Assembly (NCBI GenBank): GCA_047630175.1
Contig: JBLHVI010000038.1
Coordinates: forward strand, 1-32,487
Length of the DNA: 32,487 nt
Direction: 5' to 3'
Source of the DNA: UBA4582 sp047630175
GTDB lineage: Bacteria; Pseudomonadota; Gammaproteobacteria; Pseudomonadales; Azotimanducaceae
In this document: piece after piece, positions 1 through 8,980 of the stretch
Layout of the letters: each line of letters begins with the position of its first letter
Position numbering within the stretch: the stretch's first letter is position 1
The notes under the pieces: generated by a model
Told to the model about the DNA's origin: nothing
The model's database searches: none
What the model saw: only the letters and a program-made list of their open reading frames with translations
Position numbers and translations under genes: made by a program

Positions 1-48
1 AGGTTTAGCAAACGATAGGTTTAGCAAACGAGCGACCTAGCAAACCTT
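1..48. repeat. Three 16-bp tandem repeats at the window edge
   Basis: Two copies of AGGTTTAGCAAACGAT/G (1-16, 17-32) differ only in the last base. A third, diverged copy (33-48, CGACCTAGCAAACCTT) runs into the stop codon of the minus-strand peroxidase gene. Each good unit contains a small inverted repeat, GTTT-AGC-AAAC. The array may continue to the left of the window. Its function is unknown. It lies just downstream of a gene end, so it could be a 3' structured element or simply an unstable microsatellite-like tract. Confidence 0.75.
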
Positions 49-904
49 AACGTTTAAGCGCGCTAAGGTCCGGCTTACCCTTGCGCATGGGTGGACACCA
101 GAAAAAACTGGTGCCTAAGGGTCGTGAAAAACTAAAGAGTGCGTCAACAACGCCATCCTCAAGACCGATCATGCGCTTGAGTATCACGTCGAAGGCATAG
201 AAGCTGCGCCCAAAAGCGACAAACACCAGTCCCTCACCTGAAAAATCTGCCCAGGGCATTGAGCGCCGCAGAATATGTGCCTCTGGCGAGTAATGCTCTT
301 GCTCGGCGCGCTTCACATGTGCAGAAACGGGTGCATCAAATTCTTCATTAGTCTTGTGGTGACGTCCGATCATGTCATCCTGCTCGTCTACCGGCAGGCT
401 AGCGAAGTACCCCAGGTCATGAACCCACTTTTGTACAGCCACCCAGCTACCCCCGTCCGCATCAAAAGTAGCCTGCAGTAACGCGTCTCCCTCGGGATTT
501 TCTGTGCCATCAATATATCCCGTGAGGTCACGGCCTTGCTGATAACAAAACCCATCAACCATATCCTCCAGCACCGCATAATCGCCCAGTGCTTCCTGAA
601 TCTTCAGCGTCTGGTGAACAAGATCCCCACGATCCGAACCGCGCAACCATAACCAGATTGCATAAGGCGTAGCACCAATAGCAATGCCCGCATTGGAATA
701 GACCGGCGCGTCCGTCAAGACCACGTTGGATGAGCCCATCAGGTCAAGGTAGGCCTTACCGAGGCCTAGCACTACCGATCGCCCATCGACGAGGGTCGCA
801 AGGCAAGCATTGAGGGCCTGCATGTCGACGCCCATACTTAGCGAGTAATACAAATAGCGGCCCTGCTGTGGCACCGGTTGAATGATGCCTTGCTGATGTC
901 CCAA
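47..904 (-). CDS. DyP-type heme peroxidase (YfeX-like)
   Basis: This is a dye-decolorizing peroxidase of 285 residues, close to the usual 300 of the cytoplasmic YfeX-like group. These enzymes oxidise phenolic and porphyrinogen-type substrates with hydrogen peroxide, using one heme b. The signature GYIDGTENP is at residues 129-137, with the catalytic Asp at 132. The probable proximal heme ligand is His196 in SAHVKRA. The Arg pair in ILRRSMPW (213-214) would supply the distal arginine. There is no signal peptide or Tat motif, so it should be cytoplasmic or in an encapsulin; no encapsulin gene is visible nearby. The start is TTG, supported by an AGGAG Shine-Dalgarno 7 bases upstream; the next ATG is at codon 24 and would remove part of the fold. 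It is followed by the CHAT gene on the same strand, about 70 bp upstream of it, without clear operon evidence. Confidence 0.93.
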   Translation of the reverse strand: MGHQQGIIQPVPQQGRYLYYSLSMGVDMQALNACLATLVDGRSVVLGLGKAYLDLMGSSNVVLTDAPVYSNAGIAIGATPYAIWLWLRGSDRGDLVHQTLKIQEALGDYAVLEDMVDGFCYQQGRDLTGYIDGTENPEGDALLQATFDADGGSWVAVQKWVHDLGYFASLPVDEQDDMIGRHHKTNEEFDAPVSAHVKRAEQEHYSPEAHILRRSMPWADFSGEGLVFVAFGRSFYAFDVILKRMIGLEDGVVDALFSFSRPLGTSFFWCPPMRKGKPDLSALKR

Positions 905-974
905 CGCAAATCTCCTTTTTTCACTAACGATTAACTTGAAAATTCTAGCGTAAAACCGGTCTTGTCATCCTCAT

Positions 975-3900
975 CTACTGCGTTGTGAAGCCTGCAGACT
1001 CGTAGCTACCGACGATCATAAACGCTGACCAAACATAGGGATAACTCCACTCGGGTGTATCAAGCAGTGCAAGTTTCGCGTCACGCAGGGCTTCACGCGC
1101 GGGTTGACCTTCTAGCAGACGATCATAAAACCCGGTCATCAATGCCTGCGTGCCCGCATCGCTGACTTCCCACAAAGAGCTGATCACCTCGGCCACACCG
1201 GCTTCCTGAAATGACCGACGCAAGCCATAAACGCCCTCGCCTTCATGGATTTCGCCTAGTCCCGTTTCGCATGCTGACAAAACCACCAACCGGGTGCCTG
1301 AAAGGTTCAGACTCAAGACTTCCAGAGCGGTCAGAACACCGTCGTTAGCTGTATCAATATCACCGAGAAATTGCGCATTGGTGTTAATTCCAGCAAACGC
1401 TAAGCCTGCACGCAACAACGGATTATCACCCGGTGGTGGTATCTGCTGCTCGGAGCCACGCTGGAGCTTCAGCAAGCGTTTACGTAACGAGTCGTCAGCT
1501 TTCAGGAAAAAACCGTGAGTCGCCATATGCAGAATTTCTGGCGCTTCGGTCATATCAGAAAGCACCTGTTCTTGGGCTTCTGTGCCGAAGAACTGTTGCC
1601 GAGCAACATTCTGCCGACCCACCTGATCGGCAATAATCCGGCCTTCACGCTCGGCGCCTGGCAATGGCGCAAAACTCAACCCACGTAGACCTGTGCCCGC
1701 CGCACGAATACCAACCTGCATAGCGGATGACCGTTTACCCATAGCCACCTGCATCTCTGCCTCGCTAACCACGTCCTGAGAATCATAATCAGGACCGGCC
1801 AAAACCACATATTCGCCGTCCACCAGATTAAAACCAGTGGGTAACAAATCACGCCCAGAGCTGAGGATTTGTAAGTCATGGGTTTGAATTAAGTATTCCT
1901 TGTCAGGGCTGACGAGCGCACTGAAAGGCAGAATATTGAGCATGCCATCAGGAATCAAATAAACCGACTCAACCCCGTTCAACGCATCTTGAACTGGACC
2001 CCACAGTTTATCATAGGTGTCCATACCGACTTCTTGCAGCTCGTCTGCATAGGCCTGATCGTCTTGAATCATTTCGCGATATTCTGTAATTGCACCATCG
2101 ATGGCTTCCTGATCAGCATAGCGCAGCAACTCGTAGCGGAACTCGCCACCCTCGTTGACAACGACGGCTGCCAGCATGTGTCGCTCGCCGTCGGACTCGT
2201 AATTCAGGAAGTCCACTAACGCATGGTCTTCAGCAAGCACGGTCTCGAGCGTGTCTGCGTTGACCTGCGCTATCGATGTGCGAAAGCGCACACTTGCTCT
2301 ACCCAATTCGCCTTGCAACTGGTTCACCTCCTGCTCAAGCAAATACAGCGCTTCTGGGTGACGACCCTTGGTTTCCGCCGTCGGCCCAGATAACGTTAGC
2401 GCAGCTAGACGCTTACGCACGGCTTTCAGCTGGTCGGCTAACACGGTCAATGTTGGATCACGGGACAAGGTTGCAATCTGCTGTATTTCGGAGGTCACTT
2501 TGAGCAACAAACCTTTGCGCTGCAGGCTAACGTTGATGAGTTTTTTGCCCCCGTCAGGACTATCCATGCGCGCCAGCAGCGCTAGATAATCATTCAACTC
2601 CGGACGATGCAGGCGGATGTAACCTTCCCGCGCATTCTCACCCGTAGTCCAGAGCATGCGATCGAGAAACTTGCTGCGTCGATCCATGCCGCTCTCACGC
2701 AAACTCAGCGCACCCTCTAAGTTATCGGCTGCCTCGCGGGCGCTAGCGAGCATATTCAAGGCGTCAAAAGTATAAGGATGCTGGGTACCGAGGACTTTTT
2801 CAGCCAAGCTCAGTGCGTCTACCAGAAGGCGCTCAGCGTCGGATATGCGCTGTTGATCAATATAAACGCCGCCGAGGTCAATCATCGAGCGGATACTATC
2901 TAAGTGCTCCGCACCCAGCACCTGCTGACGCACGCGTAAAGCTTCTTTTATCTGCTGCTCAGCCTCGGGTAGACGATTTAGTTTCTGCATCACTCGGCCT
3001 AGGTTGTTGGTCGCCTTCAGCGTGTTCTGGTGCTCGGCGCCAAATAGGCTGCGCCATTGTTGTTGCACATCGGTGAGCAGCATGCCCGCCTGCTCATAGT
3101 TCTCCATCAGCATATACAAGTAGGCGAGGTTATTTTTGACCGCCACCGTATCCGTGTAGCCAGTTCCATAGTTGACTTCCAGCAACTCCAGCGACTGCAA
3201 GTACAAGGGTTCTGCTTCGCGGAAGTTACCCTGGCTCTCATGCAGCAGTGCCATATTATTACGGGCGCGCAGCGTATCAGGGTGAGCAGGACCAAAATTC
3301 GCTTCTAGGCGCCCAAGGGACAAAGACAGCAAAGGCTCGGCTTGATCATACAGGCCATTTTTCTCATAGATCTGCGACAGGTTGACACCGGCAACCAACG
3401 TAGATGGATGCAGTTCACCATAATCCCGAGTCAGACCTTCAAATGCTTCCTCATACGTGGCTTGGGCTTCGGCCAGCTTACCCTGTGCCTGCAGAATCGC
3501 CCCAAGTTCAAGCAGGGTGTTGTAAATACTCACGGGATTATCAGTCCACCGCTGTAAACCGAATGACAAAACTTCCTCCGTCAGATGCAGTGCCTTATCG
3601 AGCGCCCCTTGCTCCTTCATCGTTCTGCCCAAATATGCCTTGGCCTTGTAAGCCGCCTCTAAATTACCCGCCTCCAAAGAGGTCTGAATAATGCCAGAGA
3701 GCAAGTCTTGGCTTTCCTGGTAGCGACCCTGTTGCCGATACAACTCAGCCATGTCCGCCATAACATTAAAGACTTGACCGTCGATGCCCGGCAAAACCGC
3801 CGCCATGCGCCCAATAACGTTGCCGTAAGTCGCTTCCGCTTCAGCCAACTGACCCATGGCCATTTCACTGCCGGCCTGATAAGTCAGACAATCGATTGTT

Positions 3901-4706
3901 TCTGGATGATAGGCCCCGTAGGAAGCGCCAATATCGGCGCACAAAAATTGACTAGCCAGCACCGCGGACTGATAGTCGCCGACACTTTCCAGCAGAGTAA
4001 TTCCCTCGTAACGCATATTCAACGTTAGCGGATGGCCCAGACCAAGGCTTGACACTAAACTCTCACTTGCCGCTTCCTGCATCAGCGTGGCTTCCTCTAT
4101 CAATCCTGACGCGCTGTAAAGCTCAGCCATCAAACCCGTAATCATCATGACCTCAGGGTGCTCTTCACCTAGGGCGCCGATAGCTGCGTCCAGCGCGGCG
4201 GTGTAATAACTTTCAGCTTCCGGCGCTAAACCGCCCTGCCGGTACATCAGCCCCAGATTGCGATTAGCGACGATCGTCAACCAATGCTCTGACCCTAGGC
4301 TGTCGCCTGCGATCATGACACTCGCCTGCTGGGAGGCCACAGCCGCTTCAAGATCACCCATTTGGAAAGCGCTATCGGCATCTGCCGCCATAGCATTGAT
4401 CATCTCGACAGCATCTGCTTGCTCAGCCGCCAGAACACTTATGCGCGCCAGCCGAGCCTCAACCCATTCGGGACTTTTTGACCACAAGTCAGTAATGGCG
4501 TCATTTCCCTGCATCACACTGGCTTTATCACCAGCGCTTGCCTGCCGCGAAACTTGATCGATCAAACCTTGCAACTCAACCTCGTCAAAAGCCGAGTCTT
4601 GGATAGCGTCCGATTCGGATGACGCCTGACCTGACGCTGAAAGACACTGGGTAATGCCGATGAAGGCAAATAAGCACGGAAACAATACACGACGTCTCAG
4701 CATACT
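975..4706 (-). CDS. Exported TPR-repeat protein with C-terminal CHAT (caspase-like) peptidase domain
   Basis: This is a very large protein of about 1243 residues. An N-terminal signal peptide (basic MLRRR, then a hydrophobic run rich in Leu, Phe and Ile) predicts export. Residues from roughly 100 to 680 are tandem tetratricopeptide units of the NPHAP/kinesin-light-chain type, recognised by recurring phrases such as GxxHPxTL, NNLAxLY and AEPLYxxSLEL. A linker follows, then a CHAT domain over about the last 400 residues. The CHAT catalytic pair is visible: His1064 in MATHGFF and Cys1146 in SACETGLG. CHAT proteins are clan CD proteases related to caspases and separase, and the TPRs normally bind a partner or substrate. 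I chose the ATG at 4706 because it gives a compact signal peptide; an in-frame TTG six codons upstream (4724) has no ribosome site. Neither neighbour suggests a partner. The substrate is unknown. Confidence 0.92.
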   Translation of the reverse strand, partial: SMLRRRVLFPCLFAFIGITQCLSASGQASSESDAIQDSAFDEVELQGLIDQVSRQASAGDKASVMQGNDAITDLWSKSPEWVEARLARISVLAAEQADAVEMINAMAADADSAFQMGDLEAAVASQQASVMIAGDSLGSEHWLTIVANRNLGLMYRQGGLAPEAESYYTAALDAAIGALGEEHPEVMMITGLMAELYSASGLIEEATLMQEAASESLVSSLGLGHPLTLNMRYEGITLLESVGDYQSAVLASQFLCADIGASYGAYHPETIDCLTYQAGSEMAMGQLAEAEATYGNVIGRMAAVLPGIDGQVFNVMADMAELYRQQGRYQESQDLLSGIIQTSLEAGNLEAAYKAKAYLGRTMKEQGALDKALHLTEEVLSFGLQRWTDNPVSIYNTLLELGAILQAQGKLAEAQATYEEAFEGLTRDYGELHPSTLVAGVNLSQIYEKNGLYDQAEPLLSLSLGRLEANFGPAHPDTLRARNNMALLHESQGNFREAEPLYLQSLELLEVNYGTGYTDTVAVKNNLAYLYMLMENYEQAGMLLTDVQQQWRSLFGAEHQNTLKATNNLGRVMQKLNRLPEAEQQIKEALRVRQQVLGAEHLDSIRSMIDLGGVYIDQQRISDAERLLVDALSLAEKVLGTQHPYTFDALNMLASAREAADNLEGALSLRESGMDRRSKFLDRMLWTTGENAREGYIRLHRPELNDYLALLARMDSPDGGKKLINVSLQRKGLLLKVTSEIQQIATLSRDPTLTVLADQLKAVRKRLAALTLSGPTAETKGRHPEALYLLEQEVNQLQGELGRASVRFRTSIAQVNADTLETVLAEDHALVDFLNYESDGERHMLAAVVVNEGGEFRYELLRYADQEAIDGAITEYREMIQDDQAYADELQEVGMDTYDKLWGPVQDALNGVESVYLIPDGMLNILPFSALVSPDKEYLIQTHDLQILSSGRDLLPTGFNLVDGEYVVLAGPDYDSQDVVSEAEMQVAMGKRSSAMQVGIRAAGTGLRGLSFAPLPGAEREGRIIADQVGRQNVARQQFFGTEAQEQVLSDMTEAPEILHMATHGFFLKADDSLRKRLLKLQRGSEQQIPPPGDNPLLRAGLAFAGINTNAQFLGDIDTANDGVLTALEVLSLNLSGTRLVVLSACETGLGEIHEGEGVYGLRRSFQEAGVAEVISSLWEVSDAGTQALMTGFYDRLLEGQPAREALRDAKLALLDTPEWSYPYVWSAFMIVGSYESAGFTTQ

Positions 4707-4880
4707 AAATATAGCTCGCAACAATGGATGGAGTATAGGTAACCTATTACAGGCAGTTTAGCAACTGAGCCACCATGGTGTCCGATGTAATGTACAGATA
4801 CTTTCAGGGCTTCGTCAGAACTGGTTATACTCTCTGCACAAGCTAAAAAGTGTGCATAAGAATGTGAGGAAAGTGTCCCA

Positions 4881-5543
4881 ATGAAAGATATTCGACCCAG
4901 GTGCAGCACTATCGCTCACTATTTCGGTAAGTTGATATTTCTCATCAGCGGCTGGCAGGTTGAGGGCGATGCGCCCATGCACCGCAGCATGCTGATAATC
5001 GCCGCGCCGCATACCAGTAACTGGGATGCCGTTTTTCTACTCGGTGCAGCCTACTCGCTGCGCCTACGTATCAACTGGCTGGTGAAAAATTCTTTGTTTG
5101 TACCGGTGGTACGTAACTTAATACGGTTCTTTGGGGCGATACCCGTAGAACGTTCTCGCAACACTAATATGGTCCAGCGTCTGGCGGAGCAAATTCTTGG
5201 CTCAACAGGCACGGCTCTCGTGGTTCCGCCATCTGGCACGCGGGCGCGTACCGACTACTGGAAGTCAGGCTTTTATCGCATCGCTATGGCCGCTGATATC
5301 CCTATAGTCTGCGGCTACCTTGACTACGATAAGAAGGTCGCCGGCCTTGGGCTATCATTCTTTCTGACCGGCGACATGACTGCTGATATGGACCGGATTC
5401 GTGACTTTTACGCCTCCGTCGCAGCCAAGTATCCTGCCAACAAAAGCCGCATACGCTTGCGCGAAGAAGACGAAAAAGATGGGGAAAGTGGCAACAACGA
5501 GAAAACGCTGCTTGAGACGCAAGGTGCACAAAAACGCGGTTAA
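4881..5543 (+). CDS. PlsC-like lysophospholipid acyltransferase family protein
   Basis: This 220-residue protein belongs to the glycerophosphate acyltransferase (LPLAT/PlsC) superfamily, which moves acyl groups from acyl-ACP or acyl-CoA to a lipid acceptor at the inner membrane. The HX4D catalytic motif is His44-Thr-Ser-Asn-Trp-Asp49. Block II is GAIPVERSR (85-93). Block III is PPSGTRAR (116-123), where the usual Glu of EGTR is replaced by Ser. Block IV is IPIVCGYLDY (140-149). The Ser-for-Glu change is typical of a divergent subgroup, so the acceptor may not be lysophosphatidic acid. The tail after residue 190 is charged and low in complexity. The start ATG follows a GAGGA site at 4866-4870, spaced rather widely (10 bases). 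It is divergent from the CHAT gene and convergent with the kinase-like gene, with 6 bp between the stops. Confidence 0.87.
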   Translation: MKDIRPRCSTIAHYFGKLIFLISGWQVEGDAPMHRSMLIIAAPHTSNWDAVFLLGAAYSLRLRINWLVKNSLFVPVVRNLIRFFGAIPVERSRNTNMVQRLAEQILGSTGTALVVPPSGTRARTDYWKSGFYRIAMAADIPIVCGYLDYDKKVAGLGLSFFLTGDMTADMDRIRDFYASVAAKYPANKSRIRLREEDEKDGESGNNEKTLLETQGAQKRG

Positions 5544-5549
5544 GGCAGG

Positions 5550-6185
5550 TCAAGGCAAGTAAATACGCAATGCAGCACCGCCCAATTGACTAGAGGTTGT
5601 GCGTTCAATATGGCCGGCAACACCGTGATTTTGATGAGCCTTGGCAACTTCGGCAGCAAAATACAAGCCTAAACCTGTCTGCGCCGATGCCTCGTCATTG
5701 GAGGATGCAGCAGACCCTTCATGATCAGGTTTGTCGACATTAAATCCGTCGCCATCATCCTCGATGCTAATCAACAGGGCCTTATTTTCTATGCACGCTG
5801 TTAACAACAACTGTCCTCGCCCAAAACGCTGAGCATTGTCCAGCGCATCACTGACCACTGCTCGTATTAATGCAGCATCAAAATACCCCACCAATGCTTC
5901 ATCACATTCAACAACAGCGCCGACCCAGTCAACAGCAATACTATTAAGCAAGTCAGCCACGTGGTGTTCCGTAATATTGACCATGCCTTCACGGCCAAGA
6001 CGATAAATACCCAGCAGCGTCACAAGGCGTCGGTCAAGCGCCCGGCTACGGTGTTCAAGCCGCACCGCAATTGCCTGCACAGCGGGTTCATTCATCTTCG
6101 CCAACGTCGCTGCGTCAGCTAAAATCTGGTGCAACTGATTTTTCGCATCATGAATGGCACTGGCAAGCAGCGTCAGCAAGTCCAT
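5550..6185 (-). CDS. Sensor-less histidine kinase-like protein (HATPase_c)
   Basis: This 211-residue soluble protein has the core of a histidine kinase and nothing else. A helical H-box-like segment, AIHDAKNQLHQIL, puts the candidate phospho-acceptor at His12. The GHKL ATPase landmarks follow: an N box DALDNAQRFG (Asn117), a G1 box DDGDGF (143-148) and a G2 box GLGLYFA (171-177). There is no transmembrane segment, PAS or HAMP domain, and no receiver domain. It therefore probably takes its signal by protein contact or acts as an accessory kinase or phosphatase. A Ser/Asp/Ala-rich loop lies between G1 and G2. No response regulator is adjacent; the nearest is about 19 kb away. It starts 84 bp after the alcohol dehydrogenase stop on the same strand and might be cotranscribed with it. 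The partner is unknown. Confidence 0.85.
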   Translation of the reverse strand: MDLLTLLASAIHDAKNQLHQILADAATLAKMNEPAVQAIAVRLEHRSRALDRRLVTLLGIYRLGREGMVNITEHHVADLLNSIAVDWVGAVVECDEALVGYFDAALIRAVVSDALDNAQRFGRGQLLLTACIENKALLISIEDDGDGFNVDKPDHEGSAASSNDEASAQTGLGLYFAAEVAKAHQNHGVAGHIERTTSSQLGGAALRIYLP

Positions 6186-6269
6186 AATATTATCTCAAAC
6201 ATGATCTGAAGAGCGGTTCACGCCAGACGGTATGCACCGGGCGACAAGCACCCAGTGCATGCGCGTGCG

Positions 6270-7352
6270 TTAGTCGAATACGATAACGCTACGTGCCACG
6301 GCACCGCCCTTCATATCAGCGAATGCTTCATTGATCTGCTCAAGCTTGATTCGCTTGGAGATCATCTGGTCAAGATGCAATTTACCCTGCAAATAAAAGT
6401 CGATGAAGCGTGGCATATCGACCCTAAAACGGTTGGAGCCCATCATCGAACCTTGAATTCTTCGCTCGCCTAAAAACGCAGCACCCATCAATTCAATCTT
6501 CACGCCTACCGGAATCATGCCGATAATAGTCGAGGCACCACCAGGACGAAGCATGTTGAACGAATCTTCTGCGGTCTGCTTGAGCCCGATAGCCTCGAAC
6601 GAGTAATGCACGCCGCCACCCGTGAGTTCCTGCACCTGGGCCACCGCGTCACCGTTCTTAGCATTAACCACATCGGTCGCGCCGAAGTCTTTAGCCATTT
6701 CCAGCTTCGAGTCGACCATGTCGATTGCAATGATGCGTGCGGCACCAGCCAGAGCAGCACCATTAATGCATGACAAACCAACCCCACCACAACCAATAAC
6801 AGCGACGGTGCTGCCTGGCTCAACTTTGGCTGTGTGAAACACTGAACCCACGCCCGTCGTAACGGCACATCCGATAAGCGCAGCACGATCGAGCGGCATA
6901 TCCTCGCGAATTTTAACCAATGCGTGCTCGTGAATGAGCATCTGCTCGGCAAACGATGACAGGTTAGCGAACTGATTAACCACTGTGCTGCTTTGGGATA
7001 GCCGCGGCTCTTCTTCAGCGCCACGACGTACTTCAGGGCTCGCACACAGAGACATATGGCCCGTAATACATTGATCACAATGACCACAAAATGCCGACAA
7101 ACAGGTAATGACATGATCACCAGGCTTCACATAGGTGACATCACGGCCAACCTGTTCAACCACGCCTGCTGACTCATGGCCGAGGACCATGGGCCGCTGG
7201 GATGGGTACAAACCCTCAATGAAATGCAGATCACTGTGACACACGCCTGCCGCTGCTGTCCTGATCAGAACTTCCCGGGGGCCAGGCTTGGAAATACTAA
7301 TCTGCTCGATTTCTAGGGGTTGGCCTATTTCTCTGAATATAGCGGCTTTCAT
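6270..7352 (-). CDS. Zinc-dependent, NAD-type alcohol dehydrogenase (MDR family, class III-like)
   Basis: This 360-residue medium-chain dehydrogenase would oxidise an alcohol, or a glutathione or mycothiol-type adduct, with NAD+ in the cytoplasm. Catalytic zinc ligands are Cys38 (GVCHSD), His59 (GHE) and Cys162 (GCAVTTGVG). The structural zinc lobe has Cys89, Cys92, Cys95 and Cys103. The nucleotide fold shows GCGGVG (187-192), and an acidic Asp211 at the end of beta-2 points to NAD rather than NADP. The sequence ends in the VIVFD tail seen in FrmA/AdhC relatives, but it lacks enough diagnostic residues for me to call it glutathione-dependent formaldehyde dehydrogenase. A strong GGAGAG ribosome site precedes the ATG. 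It is transcribed like the M20 amidohydrolase upstream, with about 150 bp between them, enough for its own promoter. The substrate is undetermined. Confidence 0.92.
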   Translation of the reverse strand: MKAAIFREIGQPLEIEQISISKPGPREVLIRTAAAGVCHSDLHFIEGLYPSQRPMVLGHESAGVVEQVGRDVTYVKPGDHVITCLSAFCGHCDQCITGHMSLCASPEVRRGAEEEPRLSQSSTVVNQFANLSSFAEQMLIHEHALVKIREDMPLDRAALIGCAVTTGVGSVFHTAKVEPGSTVAVIGCGGVGLSCINGAALAGAARIIAIDMVDSKLEMAKDFGATDVVNAKNGDAVAQVQELTGGGVHYSFEAIGLKQTAEDSFNMLRPGGASTIIGMIPVGVKIELMGAAFLGERRIQGSMMGSNRFRVDMPRFIDFYLQGKLHLDQMISKRIKLEQINEAFADMKGGAVARSVIVFD

Positions 7353-7501
7353 GGACTCTCTCCAATTTTTGACTGTATCGACAGCCAGATTTTATTATTC
7401 GATTCGGGTCACAATTTTTTCGATAGCGCTGACTATAACGACACCGGGCCTGTGAATCCACTACCAGCCTGACGGCCGCATCTAGGGTAGACGTGACCCT
7501 T

Positions 7502-8827
7502 CTACTGCTTGGATTCGCCGTGCATGACCAGGTAATCCAGCGCCAACTCTGTCAACGCTTGCACCCCTACCGGCAGCGCCCGCTCGTCAGCGAAAAATTT
7601 CGGCGAGTGATTGGCTGCGGGTGATGCATCCAACGGATCAGCTACACCCAAAAAGAAGAACAGTCCGGGGACCTCCTGTTGATAGTACGAAAAGTCTTCC
7701 GCGGTGGTGGTTCGCGGGGAGATGGTTAACATGTCGCTACCCACTACTCGGGTTAGGGTGGGCACCATCATCGCCGTCAGCGTTGGATCGTTGGTCGTCA
7801 CCGGGATACCGAAAATAATCTCCATAGTAGCCGTTGCACCCGCGCTCTCGGCAATCAGGCTAACCGTTCGAGCCATGCGCCTATGAATATCCTGTCGCAC
7901 CGTGTTATCGAAGGTCCGTATGGTGCCCAGCATCTCCACCTCATCGGGAATGATATTCGAGCGAACACCACCTTGGATTTTGCCGACAGTCACAATGGAC
8001 GGCGTCAGCGTCGCATCAAGCTGACGGCTGGGAATGGTTTGTAGGCCCAACACAATCTGGGACGCAACCACGATGGGGTCTATACCGCCCCACGGCAGCG
8101 CACCGTGGGTTTGCTTACCCGTAACCCGAATTCGGAAAGTGTCGGCGCTGGCCATAATGCCTCCCGATCGATACGCGATGGAACCCAATTTGCTCGGAAA
8201 CACATGCAGTCCAAAAATCGCATCCACGTCATCCAATGCACCTTCGGCAATCATCATTTTCGCGCCACCTGACTCTCCTTCTGGCGGGCCTTCCTCCGCA
8301 GGCTGGAAGATAAACTTGATAGACCCTGGTATTTGATCGCGCATACCGGCAAGTACTTCGGCCACACCCATTAGCATCGCCACATGGTTATCATGCCCAC
8401 ACGCATGCATCACCCCAACCTCTTGCCCCCTGAAGGTGCCTTTCTCGACAGAAGCAAATGGCAAGCCCGCCTCCTCGATGACCGGCAACCCGTCCATGTC
8501 GGCCCGCAAGGCCACAACCGGTGTCGCACGACTACCACGCAAAAAACCGACTACGCCCGTATGCGCCACATCCGTAGTGACTTCCATACCGAGCGAGCGC
8601 AGATGTTCGGCCACCAGCGCGGCGGTACGAAACTCACGATTGCTAAGCTCGGGATGCTGATGTATGTCACGGCGCCATTCGACAACTTTGGGCGCAACCT
8701 GACTGGCCAATATGGACGCCTGCACCCGCAGCGCGCCAGCACTCGCTGTATCGACAGGCACAGAGCTCTGTTGGGCAAAACTACCAACACTGAGCAGCAA
8801 AAGTAGTATCAACAAGAACAAAGGCAT
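7502..8827 (-). CDS. Exported M20-family amidohydrolase / metallopeptidase
   Basis: This 441-residue hydrolase belongs to the M20D group (hippurate hydrolase, IAA-amino-acid hydrolase, N-acyl amino acid amidohydrolase). These enzymes cleave an amide bond using a di-metal centre. Metal-site segments are MHACGHDNH near residue 140, QPAEEG near 177, GLHVFP near 208 and the C-terminal NHSPKFF. The dimerisation (lid) domain sits in the middle of the chain, beginning around TFRIRVTGKQTHGA. An N-terminal hydrophobic run (PLFLLILLLLLSVGSFAQQ) is a clear signal peptide with an AQ-type cleavage point, so the enzyme works in the periplasm or outside the cell. Most M20D enzymes are cytoplasmic, so export suggests scavenging of acylated amino acids or peptides. 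The ATG is preceded by GGAGA at good spacing. Its actual substrate cannot be read from sequence. Confidence 0.93.
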   Translation of the reverse strand: MPLFLLILLLLLSVGSFAQQSSVPVDTASAGALRVQASILASQVAPKVVEWRRDIHQHPELSNREFRTAALVAEHLRSLGMEVTTDVAHTGVVGFLRGSRATPVVALRADMDGLPVIEEAGLPFASVEKGTFRGQEVGVMHACGHDNHVAMLMGVAEVLAGMRDQIPGSIKFIFQPAEEGPPEGESGGAKMMIAEGALDDVDAIFGLHVFPSKLGSIAYRSGGIMASADTFRIRVTGKQTHGALPWGGIDPIVVASQIVLGLQTIPSRQLDATLTPSIVTVGKIQGGVRSNIIPDEVEMLGTIRTFDNTVRQDIHRRMARTVSLIAESAGATATMEIIFGIPVTTNDPTLTAMMVPTLTRVVGSDMLTISPRTTTAEDFSYYQQEVPGLFFFLGVADPLDASPAANHSPKFFADERALPVGVQALTELALDYLVMHGESKQ

Positions 8828-8980
8828 ACAACATCTCCGAGACAGTTAGACAGTAACCGGGCATAGATTTAAGCCCTACTATAGTAACTCACTATATAGG
8901 CTCGGTGCGTCGCGGGAAACTGCTTCGCATCGCCACGCATTCCGTGGATAATGCATCAGCAAAAATAAAGGAGTTACAGT

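Noticed and set aside
975..4706. Type III-E CRISPR link of the TPR-CHAT protein
   Set aside because: No CRISPR repeats, gRAMP-like or Cas1/Cas2 genes are present. The protein also has a signal peptide, unlike the cytoplasmic CRISPR partner.
6515..7120. A 201-codon open frame on the minus strand inside the alcohol dehydrogenase gene
   Set aside because: It is an alternative frame of a clearly recognised dehydrogenase with intact zinc and NAD motifs; its composition (Arg, Cys, Ser, Leu rich) shows no family pattern.
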